Of a stretch of 64,000 nucleotides of DNA, positions 59,105 to 64,000 are shown piece after piece. Numbering within the stretch: position 1 is the stretch's first letter; each line of letters starts with the position of its first letter. The stretch is from NCBI RefSeq assembly GCF_000296815.2, contig NZ_CAIT01000010.1:434001-498000 (forward strand), read 5' to 3'. The stretch is from Fibrisoma limi BUZ 3. Its GTDB lineage: Bacteria > Bacteroidota > Bacteroidia > Cytophagales > Spirosomataceae. The notes under the pieces were generated by a model. It did not search any database and had not been told where the DNA came from. It saw only the letters and a list, made by a program, of their open reading frames with translations. Position numbers and translations under genes: made by a program.

Positions 59105-60127
59105 ATGGATACCCTCGCGATTGTCATTCTCAATTACAACGGCAAACGATATTTAGAAACATTTCTGCCTTCGGTCATTGCCAATGCCGAAGGCTTTCCT
59201 GTTTACGTAGCCGACAGTGCCTCGACTGACGATTCGGTTTCGTTTCTGCGTGCGCAATTCCCATCGGTCCGGGTGATTCAACTGGCCAGCAACGAAGGGT
59301 ATGCAGGCGGGTACAATGCGGCTTTGGCGTCCGTTCGGGAGCAATATGGAGGAGCCCGGTATTACGTACTGCCCAATTCTGATATTGACGTGACACCGGG
59401 CTGGATTGCGCCCATTCTTCAGCTACTCGAAGCCAATCCGGCCATTGCGGCCTGTCAGCCTAAAATTCGGGCGTATGACCGGCCCCGGCAGTTTGAACAT
59501 GCGGGCGCGGCTGGGGGCTTTGTCGATTATCTCGGCTATGTATTTTGCCGGGGCCGGGTGTTTGCCACGTTTGAAGACGATCTGGGGCAGTACGACGATA
59601 ATCGGCCCGTGTTCTGGGCAACGGGCGCCTGTCTGTTTGTTCGGGCAGATGTATTTCACCAAACCGGCGGTTTCGATTCAGCGTTCTTTGCCCATATGGA
59701 AGAGATTGACTGGTGCTGGCGGGTACAGCGGCTGGGCTACCAGGTCTGGGCCTGCGGTCAATCGGTGGTGTATCACGTCGGGGGCGGTACGCTTCATAAA
59801 TCAAATCCTCGGAAAACGTACCTAAACTACCGGAACAGCCTGTATATGCTCTATAAGAACTGGTCCGGCGACTGGCTTTGGGGGCGAATCCTGTTCCGTC
59901 TAGTGCTCGATGGTGTATCGTCACTGCTGTTTCTGAAAGAAGGACAGTGGCGCGACGTATTGGCTATTATTCAGGCCCATTTCGCCTTCTATGGGCATCT
60001 GCCACAGCTTCGGCAGCAACGCCGGGCCTTACGTCAGCAGCAGACGACAGAGGTTAAGCTGTATCCGCGCAGCATTGTATGGGAATACTTTGTGGAGGGC
60101 AAAAAAACGTACCGTGAGCTTACTTAG
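59105..60127 (+). CDS. Glycosyltransferase family 2 (rhamnosyltransferase-like)
   Basis: The 340-residue protein begins MDTLAIVILNYNGKRYLETF, a GT2 N-terminus of the rhamnosyltransferase group, followed by VYVADSASTDDSVSFLRAQF, ASNEGYAGGYNAAL and the metal motif VLPNSDIDVTPGWI. GACLFVRADVFHQTGGFDSA and HMEEIDWCWRVQRLGYQVWA are also typical. The C-terminus has WDWLWG-type aromatic residues and one possible amphipathic segment. It starts directly on the base after the ybaB stop. The target is unknown; surface polysaccharide is usual. Confidence 0.92.
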   Translation: MDTLAIVILNYNGKRYLETFLPSVIANAEGFPVYVADSASTDDSVSFLRAQFPSVRVIQLASNEGYAGGYNAALASVREQYGGARYYVLPNSDIDVTPGWIAPILQLLEANPAIAACQPKIRAYDRPRQFEHAGAAGGFVDYLGYVFCRGRVFATFEDDLGQYDDNRPVFWATGACLFVRADVFHQTGGFDSAFFAHMEEIDWCWRVQRLGYQVWACGQSVVYHVGGGTLHKSNPRKTYLNYRNSLYMLYKNWSGDWLWGRILFRLVLDGVSSLLFLKEGQWRDVLAIIQAHFAFYGHLPQLRQQRRALRQQQTTEVKLYPRSIVWEYFVEGKKTYRELT

Positions 60128-60172
60128 CCCTGGCCCGGCGGGAACGGTTTGCCGTAGCGGCCTGGCCAGGCT
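60126..60172. terminator. Imperfect hairpin across convergent stop codons
   Basis: AGCCCTGGCC (60126-60135) and GGCCAGGCT (60164-60172) pair with one bulged C, and CGGC pairs with GCCG inside. It includes the stop codons of the glycosyltransferase and the PspC-like gene. No T-run follows. Confidence 0.4.
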
Positions 60173-60392
60173 ACAATTCCCAGATGGTCGGGTGAGCGTG
60201 GCGCCGAAGGTGCTTATTCATCTCCATCCAGAACGCCAGAATCAGGTATAAAATCACGGGGGAGCCCAGCGTCAGGAAGGATGTATAGATGAAATACAGG
60301 CGAATGCTGCTGGCTGAAATATTCATCTTTTCGCCAAGCAGTGTGCAGACACCGAAGGCCTGTTTTTCCACGAAATATCTGATCTTGTGCAT
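60171..60392 (-). CDS. PspC-domain membrane protein
   Basis: From the ATG at 60392 the protein has 73 residues. It reads KIRYFVEKQAFGVCTLLGEK, then MNISASSIRLYFIYTSFLTL and a membrane helix GSPVILYLILAFWMEMNK. The segment GVCTLLGEKMNISASSIRL is the PspC pattern. Small PspC proteins sense or respond to envelope stress in other bacteria; a partner is not encoded nearby. The TTG start at 60443 would add 17 residues without match. A purine-rich stretch (AGAGGTAGAGG) precedes the ATG on the minus strand. Confidence 0.8.
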   Translation of the reverse strand: MHKIRYFVEKQAFGVCTLLGEKMNISASSIRLYFIYTSFLTLGSPVILYLILAFWMEMNKHLRRHAHPTIWEL

Positions 60393-60732
60393 AACCTCTA
60401 CCTCTGAAAGATCCAACCTATATACGTAGAAAGTTTTAAGCAAATCTAACGATTACCTATTACAGATTGTTTGGGATATTTAAAAAAATGCGAAAAATAC
60501 TTATTGAAAATGTTAATTTTAGCCTGAGTTTGAGTTGAATGTGGAACAAATTTATTTACTTTGTGTTGTAAGGAGGTTGGCAAAAATATCAACAAATGCC
60601 TTCCACTAAGCGACAAAGTCCGTTGAGTCTTAACCAAGTGTCCCATCCGTATGCGTACTTTGGTGCCTGTTTCGCGTTCTTTGTTAGTAATGTGCCCCTT
60701 TGTATGTTTAATTGTTTAATTTTTTACTTTTT
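60393..60732 (+). other. Divergent region with cold-shock gene promoter and long leader
   Basis: These 340 bases lie between the PspC-like gene and the cold-shock gene. The promoter at 60535-60563 would give a leader of about 160 bases. The leader begins with AAGGAGGT (60570-60577), a perfect Shine-Dalgarno sequence with no start codon at the usual distance. A 50-codon frame (ATG at 60596, TAG at 60746-60748) encodes a hydrophobic, cysteine- and phenylalanine-rich peptide and overlaps the cold-shock start in another frame. Whether it is translated is unknown. Confidence 0.5.
60535..60563 (+). promoter_or_regulatory. Promoter for the cold-shock gene
   Basis: TTG (60535-60537) is followed after 19 bases by TACTTTG (60557-60563), one base shorter than TAnnTTTG. 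A second TTTG lies at 60529-60532. Transcription would begin near 60570. Confidence 0.5.
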
Positions 60733-60939
60733 ATGCAAACAGGTGTAGTAAAATTCTTTAACGAGAGCAAAGGCTACGGATTTATCGTTGAAGACGATTC
60801 CAACCGGGACATTTTCGTCCACATCACTGGTCTGAACGGCGCCACCATTCGCGAAAAAGACCGGGTTCAATTTGAAGTAGTTGAGGGTAAAAAAGGGCTC
60901 AACGCTGTAAAAGTTAAGAAATTGGACGCAGACTATTAA
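60733..60939 (+). CDS. Cold-shock domain protein (CspA family)
   Basis: From the ATG at 60733 the protein has 68 residues, a single cold-shock domain. The RNA-binding motifs are GVVKFFNESKGYGFIVED (RNP1-like KGYGFI) and DIFVHITGL (RNP2-like). The remainder, REKDRVQFEVVEGKKGLNAV, is standard. It binds single-stranded RNA or DNA and acts as an RNA chaperone. Upstream codons from 60712 (MFNFLLF) do not fit and lie within a T-rich leader. It has a long leader and a strong terminator of its own. Confidence 0.95.
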   Translation: MQTGVVKFFNESKGYGFIVEDDSNRDIFVHITGLNGATIREKDRVQFEVVEGKKGLNAVKVKKLDADY

Positions 60940-60959
60940 TCATAGCTGCGCATACTAAT

Positions 60960-60992
60960 AAAAACCCCGTTCGATGGCCGAGCGGGGTTTTT
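60960..60992. terminator. Bidirectional rho-independent terminator between the cold-shock and lysS genes
   Basis: AAAAACCCCG (60960-60969) pairs with CGGGGTTTTT (60983-60992), with a 13-base loop. The T-run is on the plus side and the A-run gives the same for the minus strand. It serves both converging genes. Confidence 0.87.
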
Positions 60993-61032
60993 CTTTGTCC
61001 CACAGTCAGGCAGTCCAACTGTGGGATACGTA

Positions 61033-62802
61033 TTATTGACCAGTCCAGCTCTTCACTTCGTCGATACCAGGCATCTTAACGTCTAGCTTAAGCTTTTTGC
61101 GGACTCCACCCAGGTCATTGAACAGTTTGTTGGGATTGGCCGTGCGTAGTTGCTCAACAGTCAGGAACCCCAGTTTTTGCAGGGCGGGTACCCATTCGGC
61201 CGGGATGCCGGCGTTCACGAAATCGGCGTCGTCGGATACCTCGAGCTTCTTTTCCGGGCGCATCTGCGGGAAGAACAGTACGTCCTGGATCGACGGCTGG
61301 TTGGTCATGATCATCGTTAGCCGGTCGATGCCAAGCCCGACCCCTGCCGTTGGGGGCATACCGTATTCCAGAGCCCGCAGGAAGTCATCGTCCAGGGCCA
61401 TTGCTTCTTCATCGCCCCGTTCAGCCAACCGTAGCTGCTCCTCAAAGCGTTCGCGCTGATCCAGCGGGTCGTTCAGCTCGGAGTAGGCGTTGGCGATCTC
61501 TTTGCCATTGCAAATGGCCTCAAATCGCTCAACCAGCCCCGGCTTGCTACGGTGCTTTTTCGTTAGGGGCGACATTTCGACCGGGTAATCCGTAATGAAC
61601 GTTGGCTGGATCAGGTTCGGCTCAACCGCATCGCCAAAGATTTCGTCGATCAGTTTCGACTTGCCCATGGTGCTGTCGACCTTGATGCCGCGGCTCTCCG
61701 CTACGTTCCGGAGTTCATCTTCTTCCATGGCCGATACGTCGATATTGGTATACTCCTGGATGGCTTCAAACATGGTCAGGCGTTTCCAGGGTCGTTTGAA
61801 ATCGATGACGTTTTCGCCTACGGTTACCTTCGTCGTTCCGGCTACGTCGATGGCAACTTTTTCGACCATCTCCTCGATGGTGTCCATCATCCAGAGGTAG
61901 TCTTTGTAGGCGACGTAGAATTCGACCTGCGTAAACTCCGGGTTGTGGGTCCGGTCCATGCCTTCATTGCGGAAGTCTTTGGCGAATTCGAACACGCCAT
62001 CGTAGCCACCGACGATCAGTCGCTTCAGGTACAGTTCGTTGGCGATCCGCAGGTACAGCGTCATGTCCAGTGTGTTGTGGTGGGTGCGGAATGGACGCGC
62101 GGCTGCTCCACCGTGAATGGGCTGGAGAATTGGCGTTTCTACCTCCAGGTACCCGCGCTGGCTCAGGAACTGCCGAATGGAATTAACCAGTTTAGTACGT
62201 TTGACGAATACGTCACGCACCTGCGGGTTCACGATCAGGTCAACGTAGCGCTGCCGATAGCGTTGTTCGGGATCGGTGAACGCGTCGTAGGTTTCTTTCT
62301 CACCTTTCTCGTTCACGACCTCTTTCACAACCGGCAGTGGTCGCAGCGATTTGTTCAGAATTTTGAATTCTTTGACATATACCGACAGCTCGCCGGTTTT
62401 GGTCGTGAATACGTGCCCCCGAACGCCGATTATGTCGCCGATATCGAGTAGTTTCTTGAATACCGTGTTGTAAAGCGTCTTGTCCTCGCCGGGGCACAGA
62501 TCGTCGCGCCGGAAGTAGAGCTGTATCCGTCCGGTCGAATCCTGCAGTTCGGCAAAGGAGGCCGAGCCCTGAATCCGGAAGCTCATCAGCCGTCCGGCCA
62601 TCTGGATGTTGCCCCAGCGTTCGTCGCCGGAGAAATCCTGCTCGGGAGCTACGACCGTATCGGGGGTAGGCTGGAACGTACCGCGGATGTCGGTTACGGT
62701 AGCGGTGACGTCAAAAAGTTCGGCGGGGTAGGGGTCGATCCCCATTCGCATCAGTTCTTCCCGCTTTTGTCGGCGGTTTATTTCCTGTTCGCTCAGCAGC
62801 AT
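61033..62802 (-). CDS. lysS: Lysyl-tRNA synthetase, class II, with C-terminal extension
   Basis: From the ATG at 62802 the protein has about 589 residues. The N-terminal OB-fold domain includes [20 protein letters not shown]. The class II motifs are present: [40 protein letters not shown] (motif 2) and [20 protein letters not shown] (motif 3), followed by [11 protein letters not shown]. After this the protein continues for about 75 residues ([20 protein letters not shown], then [20 protein letters not shown]), a helical helix-hairpin-helix-like tail that many Bacteroidota enzymes carry. The tail's role is unknown to me. A TAATTTTG element at 62822-62829 on the minus strand may be its -7 box. 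Confidence 0.96.
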   Translation of the reverse strand: MLLSEQEINRRQKREELMRMGIDPYPAELFDVTATVTDIRGTFQPTPDTVVAPEQDFSGDERWGNIQMAGRLMSFRIQGSASFAELQDSTGRIQLYFRRDDLCPGEDKTLYNTVFKKLLDIGDIIGVRGHVFTTKTGELSVYVKEFKILNKSLRPLPVVKEVVNEKGEKETYDAFTDPEQRYRQRYVDLIVNPQVRDVFVKRTKLVNSIRQFLSQRGYLEVETPILQPIHGGAAARPFRTHHNTLDMTLYLRIANELYLKRLIVGGYDGVFEFAKDFRNEGMDRTHNPEFTQVEFYVAYKDYLWMMDTIEEMVEKVAIDVAGTTKVTVGENVIDFKRPWKRLTMFEAIQEYTNIDVSAMEEDELRNVAESRGIKVDSTMGKSKLIDEIFGDAVEPNLIQPTFITDYPVEMSPLTKKHRSKPGLVERFEAICNGKEIANAYSELNDPLDQRERFEEQLRLAERGDEEAMALDDDFLRALEYGMPPTAGVGLGIDRLTMIMTNQPSIQDVLFFPQMRPEKKLEVSDDADFVNAGIPAEWVPALQKLGFLTVEQLRTANPNKLFNDLGGVRKKLKLDVKMPGIDEVKSWTGQ

Positions 62803-62896
62803 AGTTCGCAATTTCAGGCCGCAAAATTACGTAAAGTTCTTTGTTCGTGGGCATACGCCAGTGTATTGATACAGGCGGTCGCTGCGAAATAGCCAA

Positions 62897-63784
62897 TTAC
62901 CGAAGCTCAAAGTGTAAGGTTACCGAACCGCCGAGTTCAATCTGGTCGCCGTGCTGCAACGGATAACTCATACCCGCAATATCGGCCCGTTCCATGCGGT
63001 CGTCGGGATGGAAAATCTTGGTTTTGTTGCCACTGGCCGGCAGTCCACCGGCATCGACGAGCAGGGCATATTGACGCTGGGCCATGTTGTAGCGGATCGT
63101 TGCGTGAGCCCGGCTGACGGCTCCATTCCCGGCTCCTTTTTCTGGGTCAAAACCGGGATCGTTGTCGTTCAGAATAACAATGTCGTTGGTCCGGACACGG
63201 CCTGACGAGGTCTGGGTTGTTCGGCCGCGGCCAATGCAGAAAGTGGTTTGCTGGGTTGGGTCAAGCAAGTATTCCGTTTGCTCGGTCTGCCCGGCCACCG
63301 TGACGAGTCGGGCCAGTTGGGGAGGGCCATCCGGCTTCGAACCGTCCAGAACGATCAGCCCCAGATTGCCTTCCCGATACGTACAGTCGGGAAGCTCGCC
63401 CTGGTAAAATTCAGACTCAAATCGCCAGTTTTTGGATAAGCTGATGTAGTTATCGGCCAGATGGCGGTTAAGTTCGGTCTGAAACTTACCGGGTTGATTT
63501 GTTCGCAGCGCTACCCGGTACGATTCTTCTTCTTCCGGGGATGAACAGGCAATGCAAAGGCGCAAGCCAACCGGAGCCGCACCGGGTTCGTTCTGATAGG
63601 GGCGTAGCTTATCGACAATAAACCGGACTACCTGGTCACGGCGCTGGGCAGCTGGAGGTAGTCCGGAAGGCGCTGGTTTAGGCGAAGGGAGGGTTCCTTC
63701 CGTATCGTTCGGTTGGTCGGTTGGCTGGTCGACTCGCGACGGTGTGAGGCCGAATAGGGTTTTGAGGGTGTCGATAAAGCTCAT
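62897..63784 (-). CDS. FHA-domain protein
   Basis: The 295-residue protein has an N-terminal region of about 150 residues with no recognised domain, apart from LIVLDGSKPDGPPQLARLVT leading into the C-terminal FHA domain. That domain has CIGRGRTTQTSSGRVRTNDI, GAVSRAHATIRYNMAQRQYA with the Ser/Arg/His phosphothreonine-binding set, and the closing QIELGGSVTLHFELR. FHA proteins bind phosphothreonine and often control kinase or secretion systems. No kinase or type VI gene is visible here. The gene ends 94 bases before the lysS start, same strand, and begins 11 bases after the truncated gene. Confidence 0.85.
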   Translation of the reverse strand: MSFIDTLKTLFGLTPSRVDQPTDQPNDTEGTLPSPKPAPSGLPPAAQRRDQVVRFIVDKLRPYQNEPGAAPVGLRLCIACSSPEEEESYRVALRTNQPGKFQTELNRHLADNYISLSKNWRFESEFYQGELPDCTYREGNLGLIVLDGSKPDGPPQLARLVTVAGQTEQTEYLLDPTQQTTFCIGRGRTTQTSSGRVRTNDIVILNDNDPGFDPEKGAGNGAVSRAHATIRYNMAQRQYALLVDAGGLPASGNKTKIFHPDDRMERADIAGMSYPLQHGDQIELGGSVTLHFELR

Positions 63785-63795
63785 GGCTGAGTGGA

Positions 63796-64000
63796 TTAGA
63801 AGCTGCCTAAATAACCTTGCTGTTTGAGGATTGGTGCAACGACGGCATTGGCCAGTTGGACGGCCTGAGCTGATGATTCGCCCAGTTCAATCCGTACGCA
63901 GGTTACCGTGTGCGACCGGCCTTCGGGTGTTGGGGCAAAAAAGACGTACCAGCCATCGTTTTGCTGTTCGCCCAATACAATCCGTTCGGGCGTTCCGGTT
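63796..64000 (-). CDS. Unidentified protein, C-terminal part only (runs off window)
   Basis: A minus-strand frame without stop runs from the window edge to TAA at 63796-63798, giving 67 residues. It reads GWYVFFAPTPEGRSHTVTCV, then RIELGESSAQAVQLANAVVA and ends PILKQQGYLGSF. The beta-rich then helical pattern and codon use look coding, and the gene ends 11 bases before the FHA start, consistent with an operon. I do not recognise the family. The rest lies beyond the window. Confidence 0.65.
   Translation of the reverse strand, partial: TGTPERIVLGEQQNDGWYVFFAPTPEGRSHTVTCVRIELGESSAQAVQLANAVVAPILKQQGYLGSF

Overview
The window looks like a chromosomal segment from a Bacteroidota bacterium of the order Cytophagales, most like Spirosoma and its relatives. 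This rests on recognised families, not on a search. The signs are a gliding/type IX secretion C-terminal domain (56637-58634), the Bacteroidota-typical families DUF4296, DUF2480 and DUF4834, a Bat-type DUF58/VWA operon, an ABC permease fused to an M1 peptidase, promoters of the TTG-N19-TAnnTTTG type, and start codons that mostly lack a Shine-Dalgarno sequence. No tRNA, rRNA, CRISPR array, transposase or phage gene was seen.

Layout. 1-1932 (+) holds the end of a nonribosomal peptide synthetase and its phosphopantetheinyl transferase. 1929-17262 (-) is an exopolysaccharide locus: Wza-like exporter, Wzc-like tyrosine kinase, initiating sugar transferase, Wzx flippase, a GT-D-like enzyme, Wzy-like polymerase, several glycosyltransferases, a WecG-type transferase, an acyltransferase, a hypothetical protein and a beta-helix protein. 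It is visibly more AT-rich than its surroundings and is bounded by a 1 kb AT-rich spacer (17263-18306). 18307-29043 (+) carries a Tat-exported aminotransferase, a Tat-exported FAD amine oxidase, a secreted Hint-domain protein, an ABC ATPase with a permease-peptidase fusion, an M28 peptidase and a small DUF4834 protein. 29044-36370 holds a lipoprotein, purN, a LolD-like ATPase, a cyclophilin, an SDR reductase, a DUF167 protein and a two-gene beta-oxidation pair. 36481-40106 (-) is rnhB plus a compact Bat operon. 40227-48495 contains DUF4296, hemG, a Dpm1-like synthase, a PglF/CapD-type dehydratase, DUF2480, dnaN and a Tet-family MFS transporter. 48551-54961 (-) contains an acetyltransferase, a glycosyltransferase, and a likely envelope redox operon (YceI, four-helix histidine-rich membrane protein, Rieske lipoprotein) next to an ECF sigma factor and a protein that appears to span both membranes. 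55142-64000 holds ribBA, the gliding-type adhesin, ybaB, a glycosyltransferase, a PspC-like protein, a cold-shock gene, lysS, an FHA protein and a truncated gene.

The most unusual non-coding signal is that several spacers between co-directional genes are self-complementary almost from the stop codon to the next ATG. Three share a purine-rich left arm and a pyrimidine-rich right arm (19467-19531, 23249-23346, 46823-46905, the last a perfect 29-bp stem). Two others share a different sequence (34119-34202, 45529-45607), and one has 13-bp GCCAAGCTCCGGC arms (21120-21174). The most interesting protein-level candidates are the sigma factor with its cytoplasm-to-outer-membrane partner, the Rieske/b561-like/YceI operon, and the secreted Hint protein.
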